The position numbers were made by a program, and so were the translations under genes. A stretch of DNA of 64,000 nt, taken from positions 54,411 through 118,410 of the forward strand of contig PAJV01000065.1 of the NCBI GenBank assembly GCA_002706765.1, given 5' to 3'. Under the pieces are notes generated by a model. That model did not search any database. It saw only the letters and a program-made list of their open reading frames with translations, and had not been told where the DNA came from. Shown piece after piece: positions 7,979-17,005 of this stretch. Source of the DNA: Gimesia sp. GTDB lineage: Bacteria; Planctomycetota; Planctomycetia; Planctomycetales; Planctomycetaceae. How positions within the stretch are numbered: the first letter of the stretch is position 1; every line of letters starts with the position of its first letter.

Positions 7979-9451
7979 CTAATCGGTTTTTGCAGGGTCC
8001 CACCAGGCATCCAGTAATCGTCGCAGCTCAGCCAGGGACTCAGCCTGTTCGGGGTCGTCGATCAGGTTCTGCGTTTCTCCCGGATCGTGTTCCAGATCGA
8101 ACAGCACATCGCCGTTGGTGTAATTGTTCCAGGTTTTTCCCTGCGCATTCGGGTTATGAGAAGTGATCAGTTTCAGGTTCCCTTTGCGAATCCAGCGGTG
8201 TGCAACTTCGCGTCCCGGCTGGTTCAAAGCCGTCGCATCTCCCGGAAAGACTTCTCCATAGACGGCGCGATCTTCCGGCAATGTTGCTTTCCCGCGCGCC
8301 GATGGCAGCAGGTTGACGCCGGGCAGCTTTGCGGCTTGCTTCCCCTGCCCGGCTGCATGCAGCAGTGTGGGCACGATATCAATACTGCTGACCAGTGCCG
8401 TATGCGTGGCTGGTTTTGTATGTCCGTCCCAGCGGATCAGAATGGGCGAACGCAGACCATCTTCAAAGGGGGAGCGTTTACTTTCTTTGGTATGGTGAAA
8501 GTTCTCGCGTGGCTTCATCGGTCTCTCGCCCGGCGTCCAGCCATTGTCGATGACGAACAGAAACAGCGTGTTCTTGAGGTCGGCTTGCTGTTCCACAAAC
8601 TGGACCAGTTCTCCGACGGTATCATCGAACTGCGAGCAACTGGCGTAATATGCGATTTCATGTTTCGCCACGCGCGGATTGTTGCGATACAGGTCGAAAT
8701 ATTTTTGAGGCGAATCGTGTGGCTGGTGTGGCAGATAGGGAGCATACCAGACCAGCCACGGCGTGGAGTTCTGTTCGCAGTCTGTGACGAAATCGTAAAT
8801 CGGCTGCATGGTCTCCCGGCCGATCTTCAATCCCCAGTCTCCATTGCCGTGAGCCACCAGTGTGCCGTTTGCCAGTTTGCGGTTCCCGCCGAACGACTGG
8901 CCGGGAACTGGTTCAAAAATGGTCATGCCTTCAGTAAAGCCGGCGTTGCGATAATGGCCTTCCCAGAACTTGCCTGTCTGCAGGCAGCGATAACCGTTCG
9001 CCGCCAGGATGCGTGGCAGTGTATCGACGTTTTTGATCAGTTGAAACGCCTGGCTGCGGGTCGACTCGTATTCGTTGCGCGAAGTCATTTTATTGAAAGC
9101 ACTGTTGCCTGGAGGCGGATGGTTATAGTGGATCCCGCTCTGATGCGGATAAAGGCCGGTCAAGAGCGTGGCCAGCGAGGGACTGCAGACACTCGTCGGC
9201 AGATAGCCATTCACATAGCGGGCCGACTGCTGTGCCAGACGATCGATGTGGGGCGTCTGAATCTCTGTGTTGCCCATAAAACCGAAATCGCGAAAGGTTT
9301 GATCGTCTGAAATAATCATCACAATATTGGGAGATCGTGCAGGTTCCGCTGCGGCCAGCTTCCCCGGAGAGCCGAGGAAAACAGAAAGAGACAGTATCAG
9401 GAAGAACGCATTCCAGAATGCTGACAGGGCATCAATTTGAGTGCGTTTCAT
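7979..9451 (-). CDS. Secreted sulfatase with altered signature (CSPSL)
   Basis: A 490-residue type I sulfatase with a Sec signal peptide (cleavage near residue 35, before EPARSPN). The first metal-binding motif is IISDDQ (46-51). The formylglycine signature is C89-S-P-S-L rather than the usual C-x-P-x-R, so the maturation arginine is replaced by Leu. The rest (IDNGW; DLEHDPGETQNL at the C-terminus) is normal. The start at 9451 is chosen over the upstream in-frame codon because it begins a signal peptide and has GGGAGAG upstream. It converges on the RraA-like gene. The substrate, probably a sulfated polysaccharide, is unknown. Confidence 0.9.
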   Translation of the reverse strand: MKRTQIDALSAFWNAFFLILSLSVFLGSPGKLAAAEPARSPNIVMIISDDQTFRDFGFMGNTEIQTPHIDRLAQQSARYVNGYLPTSVCSPSLATLLTGLYPHQSGIHYNHPPPGNSAFNKMTSRNEYESTRSQAFQLIKNVDTLPRILAANGYRCLQTGKFWEGHYRNAGFTEGMTIFEPVPGQSFGGNRKLANGTLVAHGNGDWGLKIGRETMQPIYDFVTDCEQNSTPWLVWYAPYLPHQPHDSPQKYFDLYRNNPRVAKHEIAYYASCSQFDDTVGELVQFVEQQADLKNTLFLFVIDNGWTPGERPMKPRENFHHTKESKRSPFEDGLRSPILIRWDGHTKPATHTALVSSIDIVPTLLHAAGQGKQAAKLPGVNLLPSARGKATLPEDRAVYGEVFPGDATALNQPGREVAHRWIRKGNLKLITSHNPNAQGKTWNNYTNGDVLFDLEHDPGETQNLIDDPEQAESLAELRRLLDAWWDPAKTD

Positions 9452-9763
9452 TGGTGCGAATCTCTCCCTATTAAAATCGAGACGGTTTCCAGTCATTCAG
9501 CATAGCTTGAAGGGACGGGGCTGTCATTCCGAATCTGCGTTATGAAATTCCACTTTCGCCGCAACTCTGCCCTTCTGGAAACGGTATCTGCCTGTGAAAA
9601 TAATGAAAAGAAAGCAATACCAACATTACAAATCCGGTTTTGTGCGGTAACATAACATCTACTGCAGTCAACGAAGCCGGATAATGGACTCGGGGTGACT
9701 GCGGTTGCTTTCAGATATTCAAAAAAACAATCGCGTCACAGTTTCAGGAAAAGGAAGATTCCC

Positions 9764-11011
9764 GTGAGTATCAATACATTAGAGTATCAACCGGGCGGCG
9801 ATAAAAAGAACTCTGAATTTTTCGAAGACTACCGGATGAAAATCTTCGAACGTCGAAAATCCAGTGGCATCGAAGACCTGCTGGGGACCATGCGCGGCAT
9901 CGTGCTGCAGGTGGAAACGGGAGAAGTGATACCTTATCTGCATGAACTCTACCTGATGACCCCCTACCGTTTTTCCGCTGCCTTCCGAAACAATACGCAC
10001 AATGTGTATATCCTCACCTCGCATCCCGACTATCCGCGGATGTTCATCCTGGAGCCGCTGGAGAAGGACTACGCCGACGAAATCACGATGTTCAATCGGC
10101 TCTACCCGCTTTCCAGTAAAAAGCCCAACGCACGTTACATCGGTGAAATCTTCAGCACGAAAGATGTCAACGAAACGCGAAGCACGCTTGAGTCGCACAG
10201 CGTGCGGTTCAATTACCACCACGAAACCAAAAATCCGTTCTTTACCGATGCCCATTTTGTATTCACCTTCCCTTCTGACTTTACCTGTAACCGGGTCGGC
10301 TACACCCAGGAAGACATCGACGATTACGATGTGCTCCAACTGGGGAAACCCTTTGAACTCGACCCCGAAGTCATGGAGTCGCTGAATCAGGTGCTCGCGT
10401 TTGGCGAAGCTCATAAGCTGAATAAACTGGTGCTGGGAGTCGACCATCTGGCCACCCGGATTCTTGCTGGCGAACGGGAAGATGCGATCCTCGAATTCCT
10501 GACCATGTCCAACCATTACTTCTGGGGCGCTTATAATATTGCGGAGATGAACTCATCCACGAACGTGACGCGGAACGGTTACGTCGATAACGATAAAAAA
10601 TCACCTGCCAAGGTCTTCACGGCTAACAACACGCCCTCCTTCGTGAACTCCTTTGAGAATCTGCCCATGCCCACAGAAGATTTCGTTCGCAATTACGGAC
10701 GTCGGTTGCATCATGTGGCCTATGAAGTGCTCGACGGCGATCATCGGGGCGGTGAAAAGAACGTGGATTACGTCGTGCAGACTCTCAAAGACAAAGGCAT
10801 TCCGTTCCTGGCACATGTCGTGGGGGAATGCGTGGATGAACCCAATCTGAAGCAGATTTTCTCCAAACACTCCCAGTATTCGATTCTGATTACCGAGTAT
10901 GTGGAACGCTGTCACAAATACGAGGGTTTCTTTACCAAGTCCAACGTGGCCGCTCTGACCGAAGCCGCCGGCATCGACGAACGCTACGATCACGGGCACG
11001 TTTTCGACTGA
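9764..11011 (+). CDS. HPPD-like vicinal oxygen chelate (VOC) family protein
   Basis: A 415-residue soluble protein. The C-terminal half resembles 4-hydroxyphenylpyruvate dioxygenase-type VOC enzymes: GVDHLA (225-230), RLHHVAYEV (314-322) and LKQIFSKHS ... ITEYVERC (362-383) would supply the His, His and Glu ligands (H228, H317, E378) of the non-haem iron site. The N-terminal 200 residues are not recognised and could be a degenerate VOC half. The GTG at 9764 is chosen as start because AAGGAAG lies just upstream. It stands alone upstream of the NADH dehydrogenase gene. Family membership is moderately sure; activity on hydroxyphenylpyruvate is not established. Confidence 0.65.
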   Translation: MSINTLEYQPGGDKKNSEFFEDYRMKIFERRKSSGIEDLLGTMRGIVLQVETGEVIPYLHELYLMTPYRFSAAFRNNTHNVYILTSHPDYPRMFILEPLEKDYADEITMFNRLYPLSSKKPNARYIGEIFSTKDVNETRSTLESHSVRFNYHHETKNPFFTDAHFVFTFPSDFTCNRVGYTQEDIDDYDVLQLGKPFELDPEVMESLNQVLAFGEAHKLNKLVLGVDHLATRILAGEREDAILEFLTMSNHYFWGAYNIAEMNSSTNVTRNGYVDNDKKSPAKVFTANNTPSFVNSFENLPMPTEDFVRNYGRRLHHVAYEVLDGDHRGGEKNVDYVVQTLKDKGIPFLAHVVGECVDEPNLKQIFSKHSQYSILITEYVERCHKYEGFFTKSNVAALTEAAGIDERYDHGHVFD

Positions 11012-11076
11012 CAGACATGCCCGGACGTTCCCCGGAATTTTACGCTGCTCTACTCACACCATGAATTGAAATCACT

Positions 11077-12432
11077 ATGAATCCTACTTCTTCAGAGCTG
11101 CCACGGCTTGTTGTTATCGGAGGAGGTTTTGGCGGCATCAATGTTGTCAAAGCATTTAAGAATGAAGCGGTCGAGATTGATCTGATCGACAAGCGAAATT
11201 ACCACCTGTTTCAGCCTCTGCTGTACCAGGTGGCAACGGGCGAACTGGATCCGGCGAATATTGCGGCACCGATTCGCAAAATTCTCTGGAAACAGAAAAA
11301 CGTGCACGTCGCGCTGGGGGAAGTCACCGCCATCGACTTTGATAAAAAACTGGTCTGCTTTGATGGTGGCGAACTTGACTACGATTACCTGGTCATCGCC
11401 ACCGGAGCCCGGCAGTCTTATTTTGGTCACGATGAATATCGAGTGTATGCGCCGGGATTGAAGTCGATCGACGATGCGCTGGAAATTCGCAGGCGGTTGT
11501 ATCTCGCGTTTGAAGAGGCGGAATGGGAAGCCGATGAAGAAGCCCGCCGTAAAATTCTGACGTTTGTGGTTGTCGGCGGCGGACCGACGGGCGTGGAACT
11601 GGCAGGTGCGATCAAAGAAGTGGCTTCCGAAACTCTACCCCGCGAATTTCGCAATATTCAATGTAATATGGCCCGCGTGATTCTCGTGGATGGTGGTCCG
11701 CGTCTGGTAGGCCCCATGCCTGAAGATCTGAGTGCCCGTGCGCAAAAAGTGCTGGAAAAAATGGGGGTTGAAATTCATCTGAATGTGCACGTGACCGATG
11801 TGACAGAAGATGGCGTGAAAATCGGCGAGGAAACCATTCAGGCCGAGAATGTGTTCTGGGCCGCGGGCGTCCAGGGACAGGATCTGGCGAAAACACTCGA
11901 TACCGAAGTCGATCGAGGCAGCCGGATCGTTGTGGGCCCGGACATGTCAATTCCCGGCCACCCCGAAGTTTTTGTCATAGGAGACGCCGCACATGCGACC
12001 GATGCCAAAACTGGAAAACCGGTGCCCGGACTGGCACAGGGCGCCATTCAGACCGGTCGTTTCGTAGCAGACATCATCAAAAAGGAAATCAACGGAAACG
12101 CACCGAAAGAGCGGCCGCAATTCAGTTATTACGACAAAGGCTCGATGGCGATGATCGGTCGCGGTAACGCCATCGCCGCGATCGGCAAAATCCATTATGG
12201 CGGGATACTGGGCTGGATCTCCTGGAACATTCTGCACGTGATGTTCCTGGTCGGCTTTCGCAACCGCTTCAAGGTCATGCTCGACTGGTGCTGGAACTAC
12301 CTCTGGAAAACCCGCCGCTCCCGTCTGATCACCGGCGATCCCAAAGTCCACATCAAACGCCTGTACTCGGATCATCAACCCCCCGAAGTCAAAGCGGGGA
12401 AAAAGAAAAAGCACGACGCAGGGGAATCCTGA
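11077..12432 (+). CDS. ndh: Type 2 NADH dehydrogenase-like FAD oxidoreductase
   Basis: A 451-residue NAD(P)/FAD-dependent oxidoreductase of the NDH-2 type, which passes electrons from NADH to quinone without pumping protons. Evidence: the FAD-binding VIGGGFGGINV (12-22), the NDH-2 block YHLFQPLLYQVATGEL (47-62), the second dinucleotide site VVVGGGPTGVELAG, and the FAD-contacting VIGDAAHATD. The C-terminal WISWNILHVMFLVGF is the expected membrane-associating helix. Two small membrane-protein genes follow on the same strand, the first after 24 bases. The symbol follows the family name and is not proof of orthology. Confidence 0.9.
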   Translation: MNPTSSELPRLVVIGGGFGGINVVKAFKNEAVEIDLIDKRNYHLFQPLLYQVATGELDPANIAAPIRKILWKQKNVHVALGEVTAIDFDKKLVCFDGGELDYDYLVIATGARQSYFGHDEYRVYAPGLKSIDDALEIRRRLYLAFEEAEWEADEEARRKILTFVVVGGGPTGVELAGAIKEVASETLPREFRNIQCNMARVILVDGGPRLVGPMPEDLSARAQKVLEKMGVEIHLNVHVTDVTEDGVKIGEETIQAENVFWAAGVQGQDLAKTLDTEVDRGSRIVVGPDMSIPGHPEVFVIGDAAHATDAKTGKPVPGLAQGAIQTGRFVADIIKKEINGNAPKERPQFSYYDKGSMAMIGRGNAIAAIGKIHYGGILGWISWNILHVMFLVGFRNRFKVMLDWCWNYLWKTRRSRLITGDPKVHIKRLYSDHQPPEVKAGKKKKHDAGES

Positions 12433-12456
12433 ACTTCAATTTGGGAGCCGTGAAAC

Positions 12457-12765
12457 ATGAAATATCTGATCGCTGCACTCATGGCAGGCTTTTTGATTCT
12501 GGCCATGTTCGGCTTTATCTGGAAAACGGAAGGCGAGTTTCGCCAGGCTGCGCTGGATCGCGGCTGGGATGGCGAACAGGATTTTGGCATGGAACTGCCC
12601 GGCGATCTGTTGCAGCGAGTTTCTATCGCCAACCTGCTGAGGGTGTATTCCAATCCGATTTCCGTCCTGCTGGTGGGGCTCTGCTTTGGAATCGCGTACC
12701 AGCTGGGAGGCTCCGGCGGCGATGCAAAATCTGATCAGCCGGTTGTGACCAAAGAGCAAAAGTAG
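12457..12765 (+). CDS. Small membrane protein downstream of NDH-2
   Basis: A 102-residue protein with two hydrophobic segments (about residues 3-22 and 66-84) separated by a polar stretch, and a short charged C-terminal tail. A GGGAG motif about 10 bases upstream supports the start. No family is recognised. It lies 24 bases after the NDH-2 stop and is probably co-transcribed, so a role next to that enzyme in the membrane is possible but unproven. Confidence 0.7.
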   Translation: MKYLIAALMAGFLILAMFGFIWKTEGEFRQAALDRGWDGEQDFGMELPGDLLQRVSIANLLRVYSNPISVLLVGLCFGIAYQLGGSGGDAKSDQPVVTKEQK

Positions 12766-12808
12766 CACGAATTGATACCAGTATGATTTCAACATGAGGA
12801 GGAATGAC

Positions 12809-13015
12809 ATGGATACGGAAGAACATAAAGCAGAAAAACAACGTGGCTCTGCAGAGGCGGGACTGGTCTATTTTGGCGCAATCCTGACCGGTTTTATTGG
12901 AATCATCGCATCTGCAACGGCATTTTTTAATGCAGAAATCGAGGGACGCAGTCTTTATCTGCTGGCGTCGGCTGTGGTCTTTGGTTTGCTGGCCAATGCC
13001 ATGTATCGGAATTAA
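12809..13015 (+). CDS. Very small two-helix membrane protein
   Basis: A 68-residue protein with a charged N-terminus (MDTEEHKAEKQ) and two predicted membrane helices (LVYFGAILTGFIGIIASATAFF and LYLLASAVVFGLLANAMY). The in-frame ATG at 12794 is an alternative, but the AGGAGG at 12797-12802 overlaps it and sits correctly for the ATG at 12809. It is unrecognised. It follows the NDH-2 gene and the previous small membrane gene on the same strand. Confidence 0.65.
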   Translation: MDTEEHKAEKQRGSAEAGLVYFGAILTGFIGIIASATAFFNAEIEGRSLYLLASAVVFGLLANAMYRN

Positions 13016-13108
13016 AGCGGAAAAATCGAATAATAAATGAAACAAAGGGGGCCCGATCGTCGTCTCAGAAGGTAACGTACTCACTAATCTGAATAAGGAA
13101 GTCCTGCC

Positions 13109-13984
13109 ATGCGACGCGCGTTTCCGGTTTTATTGTCAGGCTTGTTGATCGTAAGTTGTCTCCCTTCCCTTGCCTGGGCTCTGGGGGAAGAAACGTTTGG
13201 TAATCGACGGTTGAACGCGTTGAATTACAAAGACTGGCCCGGAATTGAACCTGTTATCAATCATGAGAGCCGCGTCTATCATGTCTGGGTCAATGGAAAT
13301 GAGCATGCTTACTACCGCGGCGATATCGATGCACTGAATGATGTCCTGCAGAAATTTGCTGCTACGAATCAGAAGCAGCATGAGATCGTACTGCGACCCG
13401 GCCCCGCTTCCACAAAGTCGTTTCGAGAGACACAAAGCATTCCCTATCAATGGGACCTGCATCTGGTGGGCGGCCTTGCCCGGGCCATGGCAAAGAAGGA
13501 CCAGGGGGGAAAAATCTGGAACCTGCATCCGATGCTGTCTATCTATGTGGATGAGACGATTCCGCTGGATCAGCTCAAAATTCCCGCTGGTGTGACTCTG
13601 CTGGAACTGGCGGATCTGGAAAAGCGGTTTTCCGCCGGACTGACCAGCACCGATATTACGGTTCGTGGCTGGGACGCCGGTCAGCTGGCAGGACTCAATC
13701 CCTACAGTACCAGCAACATGAACGCGATTGCGAAACTGCTGGATGATAACGAAGTCTGGGTGCGGTTAAACGCCGCCGGGGCGCTGTCGGTCTTTGGAAA
13801 AAAAGCGACACCGCTGCTGCCGGACTTGCGCGCCAGGCTAGACACCGATGATGAAGCGTTCAAAAAAAGACTCACAGAGACGATCAAAATCATCGAAACC
13901 GCGCCGGACAACTCAGAGGCAGAAAAACAGCATCAGAAAACACGGGAACAGATCCATCTGTTTCTGAAGGCGCAGAAAAAATAA
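13109..13984 (+). CDS. Secreted protein with HEAT-like repeat segment
   Basis: A 291-residue secreted protein. Residues 1-25 are a Sec signal peptide ending in SLAWA. The middle holds no recognised enzyme motif. The stretch around residues 203-262 (AIAKLLDDNEVWVRLNAAGALSVFG... then LLPDLRARLDTDDEAFKKRL) looks like a HEAT-repeat pair, common in planctomycete scaffold proteins. The start has AAGGAAG upstream. The function is unknown; the following gene is on the same strand 48 bases later. Confidence 0.75.
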   Translation: MRRAFPVLLSGLLIVSCLPSLAWALGEETFGNRRLNALNYKDWPGIEPVINHESRVYHVWVNGNEHAYYRGDIDALNDVLQKFAATNQKQHEIVLRPGPASTKSFRETQSIPYQWDLHLVGGLARAMAKKDQGGKIWNLHPMLSIYVDETIPLDQLKIPAGVTLLELADLEKRFSAGLTSTDITVRGWDAGQLAGLNPYSTSNMNAIAKLLDDNEVWVRLNAAGALSVFGKKATPLLPDLRARLDTDDEAFKKRLTETIKIIETAPDNSEAEKQHQKTREQIHLFLKAQKK

Positions 13985-14032
13985 TGTGCTCTATTGCGAA
14001 CCTGCCTCATTTCTTCAACAGGGAGAGAAACG

Positions 14033-14479
14033 ATGCCGACATGTAGACTCATCACGATGCTGTTTGGTTTACTGGGGCTGCTGTTGACGGCTCAGGATGC
14101 CTGGGCAATTGAGTTTGGAATCGGGCAGTCGAAGGAAGAACTCGGACTCAAATATGAGCTGTCCGTTGTCGACCATGGCACTGGTCGCGTGACAATCGAG
14201 CTGGAGATTGCCGATGCCGGGAAGTTGAAGCCCATCAATTCTATTTCGCTTTACATTCCGGAGGAAGGAACATCAGGCCGGCCCGATCTGATGGTTTCGC
14301 TGGCAACCAGAACGGTTGACGGAAAAACCCAGGTTCGTGCTCACATGAAAAAAGAACTGGCAGAACGTGCCCAGTTGCAACTGAAAACAACGAGCGATCC
14401 TCGGACCGGCAAACCGACGCCGCTGACCGGGTATTATTTTACCATCCATGTGGATGAATTCATCAAGGATAAAAAATAG
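14033..14479 (+). CDS. Small secreted protein, unknown function
   Basis: A 148-residue secreted protein. The ATG at 14033 is preceded by AGGGAGAG and begins a signal peptide (MPTCRLITMLFGLLGLLLTA, cleavage near DAWA). The mature part alternates short polar strands and looks all-beta (RVTIELEIADAG, INSISLYIPEEG, TQVRAHMKKEL). No family is recognised. It ends just before a strong hairpin terminator and may form a two-gene unit with 13109-13984. Confidence 0.72.
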   Translation: MPTCRLITMLFGLLGLLLTAQDAWAIEFGIGQSKEELGLKYELSVVDHGTGRVTIELEIADAGKLKPINSISLYIPEEGTSGRPDLMVSLATRTVDGKTQVRAHMKKELAERAQLQLKTTSDPRTGKPTPLTGYYFTIHVDEFIKDKK

Positions 14480-14523
14480 AAGACTGACGGGCTATAATCT
14501 TCTAAAGGCAGCGCGCAAAAATA

Positions 14524-14557
14524 AGCAGGCCAGCAGAGGGGCATCTGCTGGCCTGCT
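14524..14557. terminator. Strong bidirectional hairpin terminator
   Basis: Perfect 14-bp arms (14524-14537 and 14544-14557) with a 6-base loop lie between two converging genes (14033-14479 and 14627-15706). Short T runs follow on both strands, so it can serve both transcripts. Confidence 0.75.
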
Positions 14558-14626
14558 TTGAGAGCAATACTTCACTCCGTCATTCAGTATTGCGGTCAGG
14601 AAATAGATCCTTATTTTTCAATTCAA

Positions 14627-15706
14627 TCAGTCGGCTACACCAGCGCCAATTCCAGCACCGATGGCAGCACCCTGGTTACCACCAATGGCACCTCCGATAC
14701 CAGCACCGATGGCAGCACCCTGTCGTTGATCGCGGTTCCAACCACGGTATCCGGTGCCATAGCGACCGTTAAATCTGTTGCCACGGTTGTTGTAGTATCC
14801 CTGTCCATAGCCACGACCGTAACCATATCCACGATTATTGTAGAAGTTGTTACCGTAACCATATCCCCGGTTGTAGTTTCGGCCATAGCCATAATACTGG
14901 GGTTGGCTGTAATAGTAACCACCCTGGTAATAACTTCCGTCGTCGTAGTAGTTGCTGGACTGATAGTTGTCGTCGTCTTGGTAATAATCCTGGTTCATAG
15001 GCTGACCGGGATTACGATAGGTTACCGGATCAAATGATTCCCATTGACCATTGGTATGGATCAACCATTCATTCTGATCGGTTTTGTACCACCAGTGACC
15101 GTTGTGATGACGATAACGGGCGCGGGTCGCATCATCAATGTCCAGATGAGCGGTTCCCTGACGTACGAAATCATCGATTTCGTTATTTCCCTGATTATCG
15201 AACGTCTGGGGGCGATTCGTCTGATGGCGCTGTCGCTGGTTGCCTTCCAGATCAACGTCTGCATCCCCTTGAACGTTCCCCCTCAGTTCGGCATCGCCGG
15301 GCGTGTTTTGAATGGCGCCATCGGCGGCATCAGGAGTCTGGGGCGGTGTCTGCAGATCTCGTCTATTCCTTTTTGTGTTGGCATCCACATCAGCGTCCAA
15401 CTGTGTTTTGGACTTCAATTGTGAATCTTGGGAATTCGTATTCTGTTTAGATTTCGCATCCAGGTTTGCATCGGCGTCCAGTTGTCTGTTATTCAACTGA
15501 GACTTGGCATCCAGATCGGAATTCGCATCGATCCTGGCATCTTTTCCCGGTACTTTGGGAGCAGGGTTGGTAACCTGGCCCGCTGCCTTTGACTGTGATT
15601 CCAGTTGAGCGCCGGCATCTTCCAGAGGAGCCTGCGCGGTCAGCAATGCGGGGCTGATTCCCAGAACGGCTGCAGCAGCTAAGACTTTTATACTTCGGCG
15701 TAACAT
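14627..15706 (-). CDS. Secreted low-complexity protein with Asp/Asn repeats and glycine-zipper end
   Basis: A 359-residue secreted protein. After a signal peptide (MLRRSIKV then an Ala/Leu core, cleavage near LTAQA) come an Asp/Asn-rich region with repeated DA(N/K)-type units (about residues 40-160), a compact aromatic segment (YRHHNGHWWYKTDQNEWL ... NGQWESF), a Tyr/Gly/Asn-rich stretch, and a C-terminal glycine-zipper repeat (AIGAGIGGAIGG then AAIGAGIGAG). Glycine zippers insert in or associate with membranes. The start at 15706 is chosen because GGAAGGA precedes it. Its function is unknown; an outer envelope role is likely. Confidence 0.75.
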   Translation of the reverse strand: MLRRSIKVLAAAAVLGISPALLTAQAPLEDAGAQLESQSKAAGQVTNPAPKVPGKDARIDANSDLDAKSQLNNRQLDADANLDAKSKQNTNSQDSQLKSKTQLDADVDANTKRNRRDLQTPPQTPDAADGAIQNTPGDAELRGNVQGDADVDLEGNQRQRHQTNRPQTFDNQGNNEIDDFVRQGTAHLDIDDATRARYRHHNGHWWYKTDQNEWLIHTNGQWESFDPVTYRNPGQPMNQDYYQDDDNYQSSNYYDDGSYYQGGYYYSQPQYYGYGRNYNRGYGYGNNFYNNRGYGYGRGYGQGYYNNRGNRFNGRYGTGYRGWNRDQRQGAAIGAGIGGAIGGNQGAAIGAGIGAGVAD

Positions 15707-16098
15707 TTCATTTCCTTCCATATATTGTTTCGAGTATTAAGTGGTTTCATTCCTGGCCACGCTGGAAGAGAATTGCAAAGGCTATGCCAACTCCCAAAAT
15801 ACTCCAAAAATCGACTAAAGTGCGACAGGATGACTGAAATCGAAAGCGAATCTGCTGATGGGCGATCACACGACTGGATGCTCAGCGAACAACCCGCGCT
15901 TAAACCTGCCAGCAAAATCTGGAGAGCCGCGTGCGTGGTACACCAGTCCCTCAGGGCTGATACTGATAGGGAGGAAATCAACGTAGTCGCGCGTGAGAAC
16001 AGCGTCTCGAGAACGGTTATTTTGTACAATGATGAGTCTCGAATGACCGCCGCTGTATCAGATTGGATTCTGGGAAAATCAGGATGGCTGGATGAGTT
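15707..16098. other. Intergenic region, no supported gene
   Basis: 392 bp between two minus-strand genes. Open frames exist on both strands (plus 15725-16111, minus 15688-16029), but neither has a ribosome binding site, a recognisable domain or a coding-like composition. It probably holds the promoter of the secreted protein at 14627-15706. Confidence 0.5.
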
Positions 16099-16908
16099 CT
16101 ACTTCATCTGACTCAATACGATCTTATCGAACAGTTTGTCGCTGAAGAGTCGTTTGACCCGGGGCAGTAGCTTGGCATCCAAGGTGGTCGCGTAGCGGGT
16201 TTTGGGCTTCTTCGCTTCGATGGCCTTCACAACCGCATTGGCAGTACTTTCGGGGCCTGGACTTTTGGAGTAGAGATCACTCGTGAATTTGCGGAAGGCG
16301 GCGACGAGCGGCTTATAATCTTCTGTATGGTCCAGATTGTCCAGCGTAGCGAACGCCACCTCGTCAAATTCGGTTTTGACTGCCCCCGGTTCGATGACGA
16401 CCACATCAATGCCCAATGATTTGACTTCCATCCGCAGCGCATCGGAAAACGCCTCAACTGCATGTTTGGTCGAAGCATACCAGCCCAGCACCGCCGTTGA
16501 GACATGACCGACGACCGACGCGGTGTTGATGATTCGCCCGGAACCCTGCTTTCGCATCTGTGGCAGCACGGCCTGCACGAGTCGCCCCATGCCGAACACG
16601 TTGACATCATATTGACGCTGAATCTCCTCCAGGGGCACATCTTCAATCGTGCCATAAGAGCCGTAACCCGCGTTGTTGAACAGCACATCGATTCGCTGCT
16701 GTTCTTCAATCACCTTCGCGACACCGGCCTTGACGGATTCCGTATCTGTCACATCCATATGCATGATATGGGCGCCCAAGGATTCCAGGTCACGCATTTT
16801 TTCGAGCCGCCGGGCAGCCGCGTAGACGGTAAACCCTTTCGTCAGCAGTTTTTCAGCAACCAGTTTCCCGAATCCAGCGGACGCGCCTGTGATCAATACC
16901 GTTTGCAT
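16099..16908 (-). CDS. Short-chain dehydrogenase/reductase (SDR), classical type
   Basis: A 269-residue SDR with the cofactor motif TGASAGFG (7-14), NNAG (77-80), a catalytic Ser near 130, and the active-site pair Y143 and K147 in YASTKHA. Arg33 and Arg34 after the second strand (AAARR) suggest NADP(H) preference. The motif spacing and overall length are typical of classical SDRs acting on small alcohols or ketones. The substrate is unknown. It stands alone; the nearest upstream gene on the strand is a small orphan 97 bases away. Confidence 0.92.
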   Translation of the reverse strand: MQTVLITGASAGFGKLVAEKLLTKGFTVYAAARRLEKMRDLESLGAHIMHMDVTDTESVKAGVAKVIEEQQRIDVLFNNAGYGSYGTIEDVPLEEIQRQYDVNVFGMGRLVQAVLPQMRKQGSGRIINTASVVGHVSTAVLGWYASTKHAVEAFSDALRMEVKSLGIDVVVIEPGAVKTEFDEVAFATLDNLDHTEDYKPLVAAFRKFTSDLYSKSPGPESTANAVVKAIEAKKPKTRYATTLDAKLLPRVKRLFSDKLFDKIVLSQMK

Positions 16909-17005
16909 GGTGCTCTGACTCCATTCCTGTGTCTGGTTCGATTGATTTGTGATCTGAAAATAGTGGGTAAATCAGATTCGAATCGTATCAAACCCGGAAT
17001 CGCTG

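Noticed and set aside
8087-9310. 407-codon plus-strand open frame
   Set aside because: Antisense to the sulfatase with signal peptide and metal motifs; no domain seen in this frame.
15688-16111. Overlapping open frames on both strands in the gap before the SDR gene
   Set aside because: No ribosome binding site, no domain and mixed composition; treated as intergenic.
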